From the NCBI GenBank assembly GCA_958295895.1, contig CATQHI010000003.1, positions 1-64,000 on the forward strand: DNA of 64,000 nucleotides, written 5' to 3'. The notes beneath the pieces are model-generated. The model was not told the DNA's origin. It searched no databases and was given only the letters and a program-made list of their open reading frames with translations. Below are positions 1 to 8,386 of this stretch, piece after piece (the first letter of the stretch is position 1; each line of letters begins with the position of its first letter). The DNA comes from Saprospiraceae bacterium (lineage in GTDB: Bacteria > Bacteroidota > Bacteroidia > Chitinophagales > Saprospiraceae). The position numbers and the translations under genes were made by a program.

Positions 1-397
1 GGGCTATCCGCCGGCTGCCGTGCTGGCAGAGGAGTAGTTCGCCGCTGGCACTCAGGGCCAGTCCGTTGCTGCCGGGTTCCCGGCTGTAGTCGTCGGCTGC
101 ATCGCCCGAGTTAGTCAGGTAGACCCCATCGCTAGCGGCCGACCACTGTAGGATGCGGTTGCGCGGTACATCGGAGCAGAGCACCCGTCCGTCGGGCAGT
201 ACAAGGGGGCCTTCCGACCAGTCCATTCCCGTCAGCAGCACCTCAAACAGCGGCTCGCTTCCGAAGAGCGCCCTGGCCTTTGCCCTTGATATCATCTCCA
301 CTCCGAGGGCATCCACCGCGGCGGGCGGCACGGCGGGCCGGGGCACGCAACACACCAACAGGGGCAGCAGGAGCAGGAGAAACAGACGAACGGTCAC
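1..397 (-). CDS. SMP-30/gluconolactonase-like lipoprotein, 5' part
   Basis: The open frame starts at a GTG (395-397 on the minus strand) and runs off the left edge, so only about 132 N-terminal residues are seen. The first 17 residues are a hydrophobic signal ending in LLVCC, a plausible lipobox. The rest contains GMDWSEGPLVLPDGRVLCSD, then PRNRILQW and PGSNGLALSASGELLLC, the opening blades of the SMP-30/gluconolactonase beta-propeller, whose members hydrolyse lactones or bind calcium. An exported lactonase role is inferred from the family. The start is chosen because the signal peptide begins there; no other start gives a complete signal. Confidence 0.75.
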   Translation of the reverse strand, partial: MTVRLFLLLLLPLLVCCVPRPAVPPAAVDALGVEMISRAKARALFGSEPLFEVLLTGMDWSEGPLVLPDGRVLCSDVPRNRILQWSAASDGVYLTNSGDAADDYSREPGSNGLALSASGELLLCQHGSRRIA

Positions 398-557
398 GGC
401 CGCGAAAGTAGGGCAAAAACTTCAGCGAACAGGCGGGCGGCGGCGCGCCGGTGCAGGGCGGATCGTAAGGAAGCCGGGGGTAGTGGTAGTGCGACTTTTC
501 CGTATACTTACGGTCCGTTCGCTTACGGCCACTCACCTGCCTGCTTAACGTCGTTTC

Positions 558-2360
558 ATGAATTCATTCGCCCTGTCCACTGTCGACATCATCGTCATGG
601 CGGTGTACGCCGTGTTTATCATCGGCTACGGACTCTATTCCGCTAAGGCCCAGAGCTCGGAGGAATACTTCCTGGCCGGGCGCAACATGACCTGGCCCAT
701 CGTGGGCATCTCCCTCTTTGCGGCTAATATATCCAGTTCCACGCTGGTGGGACTAGCCGGCGATGCCGCAAAGACAAATACGCAGGTATTCAACTACGAG
801 TGGCTTGCTTCGGTGGTGCTGGTCTTCTTCGCCATCTTTTTTCTGCCATTCTATTTGCGGTCGCGGGTATACACCATGCCGGAGTTTCTGGAGCGCCGCT
901 ACGATGCACGCTCCCGCTACTACTTCAGCTTCGTGACCATCGTAGGCAATGTGCTGATCGATACCGCGGCGGGGCTTTATGTGGGCACCGTGGTGCTCAA
1001 ACTACTTTTCCCGGGGCTTTCCACCTTTGCCATCGTGTCGATTCTAGCACTGGCTGCGGCGGCCTATACGGTGCCCGGCGGACTCAATTCGGTCATCCAG
1101 ACCGAGGTGATCCAGGCCATCCTGCTCATCATCGGTAGCTGCCTCATTACCTATTACGCCTTCGATCAGGTGGGGGGTTGGGACGAGATGATCGCCCAGC
1201 TCAACGCCCTCGGTGCGGCCGGTGAATTGCCCAACATTAATAACATCGACGCCGACGCCTCGGGCCTGGTCGAGGGGATGGCCACTACTACGATACCGCT
1301 CTCGGAACGGGTATACGAATCCACCTACTACACCCCCCAGAACGCCGAAGAAATCCTGAGCCTGGTGCGCCCCGCCAACGACCGCTTCATGCCGTGGACG
1401 GGCCTGCTGCTCGGAGCCCCCATCCTGGGTTTTTACTTCTGGGCCAACAACCAGTTCATGGTGCAGCGGGTACTGGGTGCTAAGGACCTCGACCACGGTC
1501 GCTGGGGGGCGCTATTTGCCGGCCTGCTTAAACTACCCGTGCTGTTTATCATGGTACTGCCCGGCACCCTGGCCATTCTACTGTTTAAGGACTTCGACAT
1601 CCCCAGCCTTAACTATCAGTTGCCCGACGGGGGCGTGTGTCAAAATTTGGTGGACTGCCCCAATGCCACCTACCCGCTGCTGCTGTTCACCCTGCTGCCC
1701 CAGGGCGTGCTCGGTCTGGTGCTGGCCGGACTGCTGGCCGCCATGATGTCATCCGTAAGCGCTACGTTCAACTCGGCCTCGACCCTGATCACCATGGACT
1801 TTGCCATTAAGCTCCGCCCCGACCTCACGAGTAAGCAGCTGGTACGCATCGGTCAGATTTCTACCCTGGTGCTGGTGGTCCTGGCCTGTCTGTGGGCGCC
1901 GCAGATCGAGAAGGCCGCTTCGCTCTGGGAGTATCTGCAGATCGTGCTGAGCTTCATTGCCCCTCCCGTAGCGGCGGCTTTCATCGTAGGTATGTTCTAC
2001 CGGCGGGCGAACGGGGATGGTGCATTCTATAGCCTGCTCTTTGGCGCGGCGGTTTCGATCCTTTATGTGGTCATGTCGGTACTCGTAGCCAGGGGGTCCA
2101 TGGAAAGCAATGGCTTCCTGGAAATGCACTTTCTCCACCGTACTTTTTTCCTGTTTGCGGGGTGCGCCGTGCTAAACATCGTCATCAGCCTGGCTACCGC
2201 CCCGCCGCCGCCGGAGAAGGTGGAACACTACACCTGGAACGAGGGCATCATCGCCGCCGAGACCGAGGAGTTGCGCAGCGTGGTGTGGTACAAAAACTAC
2301 CGCTTCCAGGCCCTAGCCCTACTGATTATTACCTTCATTCTGGTAGGGTTCTTCTGGTAG
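558..2360 (+). CDS. Sodium:solute symporter (SSS family)
   Basis: A 600-residue polytopic inner-membrane protein with about 13-14 hydrophobic segments. The N-terminus (DIIVMAVYAVFIIGYGLYSA, then SSEEYFLAGRNMTWPIVGIS and NISSSTLVGLAG) is the standard start of SSS/SGLT transporters, which couple inward sodium flow to uptake of sugars, amino acids or other solutes. A run of about 80 residues between helices (near 210-280) and a cysteine-containing loop near 355-370 are larger than usual. The substrate cannot be read from the sequence; the fold resembles SGLT-type sugar carriers most. It stands alone, with 62 bases before the PPK2 gene on the same strand. Confidence 0.9.
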   Translation: MNSFALSTVDIIVMAVYAVFIIGYGLYSAKAQSSEEYFLAGRNMTWPIVGISLFAANISSSTLVGLAGDAAKTNTQVFNYEWLASVVLVFFAIFFLPFYLRSRVYTMPEFLERRYDARSRYYFSFVTIVGNVLIDTAAGLYVGTVVLKLLFPGLSTFAIVSILALAAAAYTVPGGLNSVIQTEVIQAILLIIGSCLITYYAFDQVGGWDEMIAQLNALGAAGELPNINNIDADASGLVEGMATTTIPLSERVYESTYYTPQNAEEILSLVRPANDRFMPWTGLLLGAPILGFYFWANNQFMVQRVLGAKDLDHGRWGALFAGLLKLPVLFIMVLPGTLAILLFKDFDIPSLNYQLPDGGVCQNLVDCPNATYPLLLFTLLPQGVLGLVLAGLLAAMMSSVSATFNSASTLITMDFAIKLRPDLTSKQLVRIGQISTLVLVVLACLWAPQIEKAASLWEYLQIVLSFIAPPVAAAFIVGMFYRRANGDGAFYSLLFGAAVSILYVVMSVLVARGSMESNGFLEMHFLHRTFFLFAGCAVLNIVISLATAPPPPEKVEHYTWNEGIIAAETEELRSVVWYKNYRFQALALLIITFILVGFFW

Positions 2361-2422
2361 CTTAGCTTATACTTGGCTTGCACCCGCGGCCCCGCCCTCA
2401 TCCCTATGCCCCCCCCCTGCTT

Positions 2423-3190
2423 ATGACGCCAATTGATTTGAGTACAATTTCTACCCGCGCCCCCGAGGAGTTGGATAAGGATGAGGCTAAGGAGATTAGT
2501 AAGGAGCGTGCCGAACGGATTGCGGAGCTGCACGAACAGTTGGTGGCCGAGGGCGAACACGCCGTGCTGATTATCCTGCAGGGCATGGATGCGAGTGGAA
2601 AGAACGGAGCCATGGAGCATGTCTTTGGGTCCTGCTCCCCCTTCGGACTGCGGGCCGTGGGGTGGAAAAAGCCCACCGAGGAGGAGTTCGATCACGACTT
2701 TCTGTGGCGCATCCATAAGCAGGTGCCGGCCAGGGGAGAAATGGTGATCTTTAACCGGAGTCACTATGAGGACGTGCTCGTTCAGCGCGTACACGGCTGG
2801 ATCACCGAGCAGCAGGTCGACCGGCGAATTGATAGCATCAATGCCTTCGAGCGCCTCTTGCAGCATGATAATAACACCCTGATCCTCAAGTTCTACCTGC
2901 ACCTGAGCTACGAGGAGCAGGAGGAGCAACTGCGCGAGCGGTTGGAGGAGCCCGATAAGTATTACAAGCACAATGACGGGGACTGGAAGGAGCGCGAGCA
3001 CTGGAGCGAATACCGCGCCGCCTACGAGGACGTGATGGCCCGTAGCGAGCTACCCTGGCACATCGTACCGGTCGATCAGCGCTGGTACCGCGACTACGTC
3101 ATGACCGAGATCGTACTGCGCGAGCTGGAGGGTCTTAACATGCAATGGCCGGGGCTGGAGACCGTTACATTCAGCAAAGCGGACGGTTAG
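2423..3190 (+). CDS. Polyphosphate kinase 2 family protein
   Basis: A cytoplasmic 255-residue protein of the PPK2 family, which transfers phosphate between polyphosphate and nucleotides. The Walker A motif GMDASGKN is at residues 54-61 and the Walker B/lid block FNRSHYEDVLVQRVH at about 110-124; the NRSHYEDV form is the one seen in PPK2 enzymes using AMP/ADP rather than the FDRSWYNR form. The start at 2423 (MTPIDLS) is preferred to one 15 codons upstream, whose leader is Pro/His-rich and unlike the family. The next gene begins 2 bases after the stop. PPK1 is at 45.3 kb, so the organism has both enzyme types. Confidence 0.9.
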   Translation: MTPIDLSTISTRAPEELDKDEAKEISKERAERIAELHEQLVAEGEHAVLIILQGMDASGKNGAMEHVFGSCSPFGLRAVGWKKPTEEEFDHDFLWRIHKQVPARGEMVIFNRSHYEDVLVQRVHGWITEQQVDRRIDSINAFERLLQHDNNTLILKFYLHLSYEEQEEQLRERLEEPDKYYKHNDGDWKEREHWSEYRAAYEDVMARSELPWHIVPVDQRWYRDYVMTEIVLRELEGLNMQWPGLETVTFSKADG

Positions 3191-3192
3191 TT

Positions 3193-4286
3193 ATGATGGC
3201 ACTCCTACTGGGGCGAGTGGATGAGCACGTGGGGTTTACTGCGGCGCAGCAGCGAGAATACCTGGAGTTGTACCACCATCCGGCGGGCTTTGCCGGTGGA
3301 GAACACCGCTTTCGCGACGATACGCGTAATCAATGGCGCTCCTGGGAAGCGGTACCCGGGCGGCGGGTGACCGCGCTGACTGAATTCCTCCAGCAAGCGG
3401 GCTTCATGCCCCATGCCATCCACGATGGGGTCTTTGGCTACGTGACGCAGGCGGCGGTGCGGCTGTTTCAGGAATACGTACGGACTACCGAGCAGGGTCA
3501 CTATCCACCCGACGGCGCGTCGCTCTGGCCGGATGGGGTCGTCGGGCCCCTCACCGAGTCGCACATCACACGCTGGCGGTCGGAGGGGCGACGGTGTCGC
3601 TGGGGCGAGCCGGTGGGTAGCACTGCGGATTACACCCGGTGGTTGGACTGGCTGGCCCGCATTGGGGCCCGCTATCGGGCGGCCCCGGGTCACCACCTCC
3701 GGGTGGTGTCAACGTTCCCGGAGCGGGGCGATACCTTACTGCCGGATGACTGGTCCTTCGGGGTAGATGAGCCTCACCTGATCGGGCTACGCGTGCACGA
3801 CCAACAGCCGCTGAGGGCTGCGGATCTACAAAGCCGCCCGACCCGCCCACCAAGGGCGTGATCGTAGCGCGCGATTTGCACGGACACAATGCGCTGACGG
3901 ACGATAACCTGCTCGACGGCATCGACCCCCGGCCCAACCCGACCATCAATATTCACTAGAATGGACTCGGCCTGAGCAACTGGAGCGCGGGCTGCCAGGT
4001 AATCAGCGGTAGCTCCTACCGCAACGACCTCGGTGAATGGATAGACTGTAGCGCGTATACGGCCCGCAACGACGGCGAGCGTGAAAAGCGCCGGCAGTCG
4101 GATGGTCCGCGACTTACCATGGGAGCCTACACCGTACTCAGCGATCTCCTGCTTTGCTACACGCGGCCCGACCCACGCGGCGAAAAACCGACCTTTCGCT
4201 ACACCCTGCTCCACAGTGAGCTGCTGGAACGAGTGCCGGGACTAAGTCTCGCACAACTTTCTTTGTTACAGGGCGGTATTTTATAA
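3193..4286 (+). pseudogene. Peptidoglycan-binding-like protein, frameshifted and with an in-frame stop
   Basis: The first frame (3193-3861) holds a PG_binding_1-like stretch, with TALTEFLQQAGF, DGVFGYVTQAAVRLFQEY and GVVGPLTESH at about residues 60-120. Between about 3785 and 3845 the coding sense moves to another frame, which continues with TKGVIVARDLHGHNALTDD and NPTINIH, then a TAG at 3957-3959, then GLGLSNWSAGCQVI, and ends at 4286. The stop sits where a Trp codon (TGG) would fit. The H...S-x-GCQVI pattern resembles peptidoglycan-active enzymes of phage lysin or L,D-transpeptidase type, but I cannot name the family. The frameshift alone could be an assembly error; with the nonsense codon a true pseudogene is also possible. 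Confidence 0.55.
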
Positions 4287-4317
4287 CCTTACTTACCCCA
4301 CCATACACCCTTACCCC

Positions 4318-4695
4318 ATGGCCGAAAACAAAACCTTTGGCGACTTTATCAACGACATGACCAGTCTGGACGTGGTCACCCTCACCGGCAACCTCACCGT
4401 ACAGGTCAGTGCCCTCGAGGGCGGCAGCGACGATGATGACAGCAAACCCCTTAGATTTAGCCGCATTATGCGGCAGTTGGAGGGGCGCGTCCTCAAAAAG
4501 GACTCCGAAATCGCGGCGCTGGCTGCCACCCATGTTTCCCTGGACCGGGATACGGTCACCTTTGTGAAAGAGAACCTCTCTCCGGAGGAGGCCGTCTACC
4601 TGGAGTTTCACAACGAGACCGTCAAAGCAGCGGGCATTGCCCGGGCAGCCATGGCGGACGGCATCGCCAAGCTGCTGCTCGGTAGCAAGGCGTAG
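4318..4695 (+). CDS. Uncharacterised small acidic protein
   Basis: A 125-residue soluble protein with no signal peptide or membrane segment. I recognise no family. It has an acidic patch (GGSDDDDS, about residues 46-53) and a helical C-terminal half ending in an Ala/Gly-rich segment (AAGIARAAMADGIAKLL). It lies between two genes with peptidoglycan-binding-like segments, 31 bases after one and 4 bases before the next, so the three are probably one transcript. An accessory or chaperone-like role for its neighbours is only a guess from position. Confidence 0.65.
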   Translation: MAENKTFGDFINDMTSLDVVTLTGNLTVQVSALEGGSDDDDSKPLRFSRIMRQLEGRVLKKDSEIAALAATHVSLDRDTVTFVKENLSPEEAVYLEFHNETVKAAGIARAAMADGIAKLLLGSKA

Positions 4696-4699
4696 CACC

Positions 4700-6517
4700 A
4701 TGGCACCGGCTGATTTCATCGCCAGTTGCCGGCGCCTGCAGGCACTGGAGTTTACCGAGCCGGTGGTGAAATCAGTGGTTAGTGCGGTGACCGTGGAGAT
4801 GCCCCGTCACTACGCGATGTCGCTCGGCGTTACTACTGGTCAACCCTTTCTGGGCGGCGGGCCAACGACGCGCAATCGCCGGGGGCAGTACCACGAGTTG
4901 GTGCAGCACCTGACCGACCTCGGTTACCTGAGTCTAGACTTTTTTCGGCGCTGGCATCTGCTCAGGGTAGCGGATGGAGAACCGAGTCTCGGTCAGCTCA
5001 ACACCCTGACGGCAGCGGTAGGCACCTTCTACCGCGAAGACCCGTACTGGCGGCGTACCCTAGTACCGCCCTTCCCCGATGCGGGAGGCGAGCACGCTAG
5101 GCAGTGGCTACAGGAACACCTGACGGAGGTTGTGTACCGGCTCGGGCGCTACACCTCCTTTGACGGTGACCTTGCGCCCGACTCGACCTACCGAATTGGC
5201 GACCGCACCGCCTACGGTCGGTCCTTAGCCTTCCGGATGCGGGTGTATTTCCACGATTACACCCGTGGGCGCACGGGCCGGCGTAAGGTGTACTTCGATC
5301 GGGGCCTGCTGCCGCTCCTTTACAGTCTGGACAATTCGCTACGGGGTGCACTCCGCGAGCTACTACCGGAACGGGATGCTAGCCAGCTACACCCTAGTTT
5401 GCAGCGCCTGCTGCTGGACAGCGAGGAGTTGTTCCGGCTATACCGTACCCAAAACCGCTTCCTGCCCGGGGCGGGTGGTGGATACTACCTGCTGTACGAA
5501 GTGGAGGATGACCCGTCACAGCGACTCCGGGTCGTCGCCTCGGACCAGCGCCGGGCGGCCCCTCGTCTCGAGCGCGGTGAATGGCACGCCGACACGGGTG
5601 GTAATCGCCTCGGTATCCGGCTGCTACAGCTAGGCCTCTGGCGTGCCGGCTTCTACACCGGGGTGTTGGACGGGGCTTTTGGTCCGCTAAGTCACCGGGC
5701 GGTGCTCGCCCTGGTAGATCAGGAGCGCGACACCGAGCGACCGGTATTACGTAAGCGACAGCTCGACCGCGTAGTGCAGATCGTGGACCACGAGGTGCTG
5801 GTGGACCTGCGATTAGTGGGTAAACTGCTAGATGCTTACGCTCCGCTGAGTAGCCTAGCGGTGAAGGAAGAGGAGGAACGGTTGTGGGGAGAAATCGAAA
5901 CGGCGGGGTGGGGTGACCGGCTCGACGCCACCTTTGCCGATCGGGAACTGGAGCTTGGTGCGGCCTACGGGAAGTTGCACCGCCATCCGCATCGCAGGGT
6001 CTACTACGGTCTACGGGGCTTGATTCGGGGAGCCGCACGGGCGGTAGGGCGGGTGCTGGGCTGGCTGGCGGGCGGCATGCGGGTACTGCTGGGCGCGGTA
6101 TTCGATTTTGTCAAGGCGGTGGTCAAGCGCATCCAGGAGGGCGCGGGACTTTTGCTGGTGGGCTTTCGGTACTTTGGGCACTATCTGCTGGGTCGACCCT
6201 TCGTGACGCTGGGGGGGGAAGGGGTAGGGGAGCGGCCGGTGCTCCTGACCCGCTTTGCCCTGGACTTCGATACGGTTGCCTTCGTGGATCGTCGGGCGAC
6301 GGGTGACGACGTACGCGCGCACTCCGCTCAGCTGCGACGGATGCAGCAGGGAGCCCGGTACTTTATCGGACTCGTAAGCCGATTGATCCGGGGTATATCA
6401 CTGATCACCACTCCGGTGAGCTGGCTTCGCCTGGGCATACTCCTGGCGCGTACGGTGCGGGATCTACTGCGGGAGGGGGAGCTAGGCCGGCCGGTGGGCG
6501 GACTCGAACAGGTGTAG
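4700..6517 (+). CDS. Large protein with peptidoglycan-binding-like segment and hydrophobic C-terminus
   Basis: A 605-residue protein of unknown function. Around residues 305-345 it has a PG_binding_1-like block (GNRLGIRLLQLGLWRAGFY, then GVLDGAFGPLSHRAVLALV). The middle is Arg/Tyr-rich without a recognised domain. The C-terminal third has glycine-rich hydrophobic or amphipathic stretches (near residues 440-510 and 555-595) that could insert in or lie on a membrane. There is no signal peptide. The start at 4700 is chosen because it follows the previous stop by 4 bases; an in-frame ATG 21 codons earlier lies inside that gene. Its 3' end overlaps the convergent accD by 36 bases. Confidence 0.7.
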   Translation: MAPADFIASCRRLQALEFTEPVVKSVVSAVTVEMPRHYAMSLGVTTGQPFLGGGPTTRNRRGQYHELVQHLTDLGYLSLDFFRRWHLLRVADGEPSLGQLNTLTAAVGTFYREDPYWRRTLVPPFPDAGGEHARQWLQEHLTEVVYRLGRYTSFDGDLAPDSTYRIGDRTAYGRSLAFRMRVYFHDYTRGRTGRRKVYFDRGLLPLLYSLDNSLRGALRELLPERDASQLHPSLQRLLLDSEELFRLYRTQNRFLPGAGGGYYLLYEVEDDPSQRLRVVASDQRRAAPRLERGEWHADTGGNRLGIRLLQLGLWRAGFYTGVLDGAFGPLSHRAVLALVDQERDTERPVLRKRQLDRVVQIVDHEVLVDLRLVGKLLDAYAPLSSLAVKEEEERLWGEIETAGWGDRLDATFADRELELGAAYGKLHRHPHRRVYYGLRGLIRGAARAVGRVLGWLAGGMRVLLGAVFDFVKAVVKRIQEGAGLLLVGFRYFGHYLLGRPFVTLGGEGVGERPVLLTRFALDFDTVAFVDRRATGDDVRAHSAQLRRMQQGARYFIGLVSRLIRGISLITTPVSWLRLGILLARTVRDLLREGELGRPVGGLEQV

Positions 6518-7339
6518 CAGGTCGCTCATGCGCTCCTTGAGTTCGGCCCGGTCGACGATGAAGTCGAGGAAGCCGTGCTCGAGGAGAAACTCCGAGGTCT
6601 GGAAGCCCTCCGGCAGTTCCTTTTTGATCGTTTCCTTCACGACGCGGGGTCCGGCAAAGGCGATGAGGGCCTCGGGCTCGGCCAGGTTGATGTCGCCGAG
6701 CATGGCGTAGCTGGCCGTGACGCCCCCGGTGGTGGGGTCGGTCATGAGACTGAAGTAAGGTACGCCGGCCTTCGCCAGTTGGCTCAGTTTGACGCTGGTC
6801 TTGGCCATCTGCATGAGGCTGAAGGCGGCCTCCATCATACGGGCGCCACCCGACTTGGAGATGATGAGTAGCGGGGTGCGCGTCTTACGGGCCTCATCGA
6901 TGGCAAAGGCAATCTTTTCGCCCACCACGCTGCCCATACTACCGCCGATGAAGGAGAAGTCCATGGCCGCGATGAGCAGCGGCCTACGGTTGAGCTTGCC
7001 GCGGGCTACGCGGATGGCGTCCGATAGGCCGGTCTTCTTCTTGGCGGCTTTCAGGCGGTCCTTATAGGATTTAAGATCCTTGAACTGGAGTACGTCGACG
7101 GCCTCCATGTCCGCTTCGTACTCCTCGAAACTGCCATCAAAAATGAGGGTGAAGTACTCCTCGCTGCCGATACGATCGTGGTAGTTACAATTGGGGCATT
7201 TGTAGGTATTCTCGCGGAGCTCCTTACGGGTAGAAGTCTCGCCACAGCGAGGGCACTGGTACCAGAGGCCCTCGGGGGCTTCCTTTTTATTGCGCGTGGC
7301 CGTTTGGATACCGTCCTTTAGTCGTTTAAACCAACCCAT
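6482..7339 (-). CDS. accD: Acetyl-CoA carboxylase carboxyltransferase subunit beta
   Basis: This 285-residue protein is the beta half of the carboxyltransferase that makes malonyl-CoA for fatty acid synthesis; it acts with AccA in the cytoplasm. The N-terminal four-cysteine zinc finger typical of bacterial AccD is present (C29, C32, C48, C51). The crotonase-fold part follows, with GGSMGSVVGEKI, SGGARMMEAAFSLMQMAKT and DPTTGGVTASYAMLGD. Length and motifs are normal. No accA is in the window. It ends inside the convergent 605-residue protein gene. Confidence 0.97.
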   Translation of the reverse strand: MGWFKRLKDGIQTATRNKKEAPEGLWYQCPRCGETSTRKELRENTYKCPNCNYHDRIGSEEYFTLIFDGSFEEYEADMEAVDVLQFKDLKSYKDRLKAAKKKTGLSDAIRVARGKLNRRPLLIAAMDFSFIGGSMGSVVGEKIAFAIDEARKTRTPLLIISKSGGARMMEAAFSLMQMAKTSVKLSQLAKAGVPYFSLMTDPTTGGVTASYAMLGDINLAEPEALIAFAGPRVVKETIKKELPEGFQTSEFLLEHGFLDFIVDRAELKERMSDLLHLFESAHRPA

Positions 7340-7397
7340 GTACGTTTATTAGCGGGGGGTGAAGGTACGGCTCCGGCCGCGTTGGGCAAAGCATGGG

Positions 7398-7844
7398 TCA
7401 GTTCGTCCGAAGAATGACCACGCCACAAATGATCAGTAGGATACCCAGTACCCGTAGCCAGTTGGTGGGATGCTCCGAGATGCCCATCAGTCCGTAGTGA
7501 TCGATGAGCAGGCTGAATACCATCTGCCCGGCTACGGTAAGTCCGATAGTCAGCGCCACGCCCAGCCGGGGGGCCAGAACAATGATGGCAAAAACGTAAA
7601 AGGCGCCTAGCACGCCGCCCATCCAGTAGTACCACGGCAGCTCGAAGCCTTTGCGGATGTTGCCCATGGGCACCCCCGTGACCAGGCAGTATGCCAGCAA
7701 GGCCACCCCCCCGGCCACGAAGGATAGGAAGGCCCCGTAGACGGGGCTTTTGACCGCCCGCCCGAGTCCGCTGTTGAGGCCCGCCTGCACGGCCAGCATC
7801 GCTCCGGCGGCCACCGCCATCAAAAAAAGGAGTGTTTGCTGCAT
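7398..7844 (-). CDS. DMT-type membrane transporter, YdcZ/DUF606-like
   Basis: A 148-residue inner-membrane protein with about five hydrophobic helices. It begins MQQTLLFLMAVAAGAMLAVQ and contains QAGLNSGLGRAVKSPVYGAF and VLAPRLGVALTIGLTVAGQM, features of the short DUF606 (YdcZ) branch of the drug/metabolite transporter superfamily, whose members often work as dimers. The substrate is unknown. The ATG at 7844 is preferred over one 12 codons upstream since the signal-like first helix starts there. It is divergent from the gene at 7892. Confidence 0.85.
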   Translation of the reverse strand: MQQTLLFLMAVAAGAMLAVQAGLNSGLGRAVKSPVYGAFLSFVAGGVALLAYCLVTGVPMGNIRKGFELPWYYWMGGVLGAFYVFAIIVLAPRLGVALTIGLTVAGQMVFSLLIDHYGLMGISEHPTNWLRVLGILLIICGVVILRTN

Positions 7845-7863
7845 GGGCTTTGCCGGTAGGCTG

Positions 7864-7871
7864 TATGTTTG
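7864..7871 (+). promoter_or_regulatory. Bacteroidota -7 promoter element TATGTTTG
   Basis: TATGTTTG fits the TAnnTTTG element of Bacteroidota housekeeping promoters and lies 20 bases before the ATG at 7892. A TTTGCC about 17 bases upstream could be the -33 element. Confidence 0.6.
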
Positions 7872-7891
7872 TCGGCCCAAAGTAGAAAGTA

Positions 7892-8386
7892 ATGCTGAGA
7901 GAATTTAACACCCTCACCGAGCAGGAACAGCAACTGATGTTCGACGCCATCCCCCTGATCGTCATCCTGGTGGGCGCGGCCGACAATGTGCTCGACGAGG
8001 TAGAACTCTCCGAAGCACAGCGCCTGGCCGATATCCGCAGCTACAACAACCGCGGCCGCCTCAACGCCTACTACGAGCACATCGACGCGGGGCTCACCGC
8101 CCGCATCCAGCAACTCTTTAACGGCATGCAGAATGGGGTCGCGGAGCGCGAAAAGTACATCGTTAAGGAACTCAGCAAACTCAACGGTATCCTAGCCAAA
8201 CTACGCGAACCCTACGGCTATCTGTACTACCATAACTTTCGCACCTTTGCCCGGCACATCGCCGAGTGCCACGGCGGCTTCATGCGCTTCATCACCGTGG
8301 GGCCTAAGGAGGCCAAGGTTGTAGACCTACCCATGCTGCAGCCCGTACCTAAGCCACCGGAAGACGAGTATCCCAACCTAATCTAG
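7892..8386 (+). CDS. Uncharacterised helical protein
   Basis: A 164-residue soluble, mostly helical protein without signal or membrane segments. The N-terminal third (TEQEQQLMFDAIPLIVILVG, then ADNVLDEVELSEAQRLADIR) loosely recalls TerB-like helical bundles, but the match is weak and I do not assign a function. The C-terminus is Pro-rich. It has its own TAnnTTTG promoter. Its stop codon overlaps the convergent LtrA stop codon within one CTAG palindrome. Confidence 0.75.
   Translation: MLREFNTLTEQEQQLMFDAIPLIVILVGAADNVLDEVELSEAQRLADIRSYNNRGRLNAYYEHIDAGLTARIQQLFNGMQNGVAEREKYIVKELSKLNGILAKLREPYGYLYYHNFRTFARHIAECHGGFMRFITVGPKEAKVVDLPMLQPVPKPPEDEYPNLI

Noticed and set aside
1044-1496. 150-codon minus-strand frame inside the symporter gene
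   Set aside because: Shadow frame; the plus-strand symporter is complete and well conserved.
2360-2423. In-frame ATG at 2378 as the PPK2 start
   Set aside because: It adds a Pro/His-rich leader unlike the family; the ATG at 2423 fits the family start.
5394-6038. 214-codon minus-strand frame rich in Pro and Arg
   Set aside because: Antisense of the 605-residue protein gene; composition is typical of a shadow frame in high-GC DNA.
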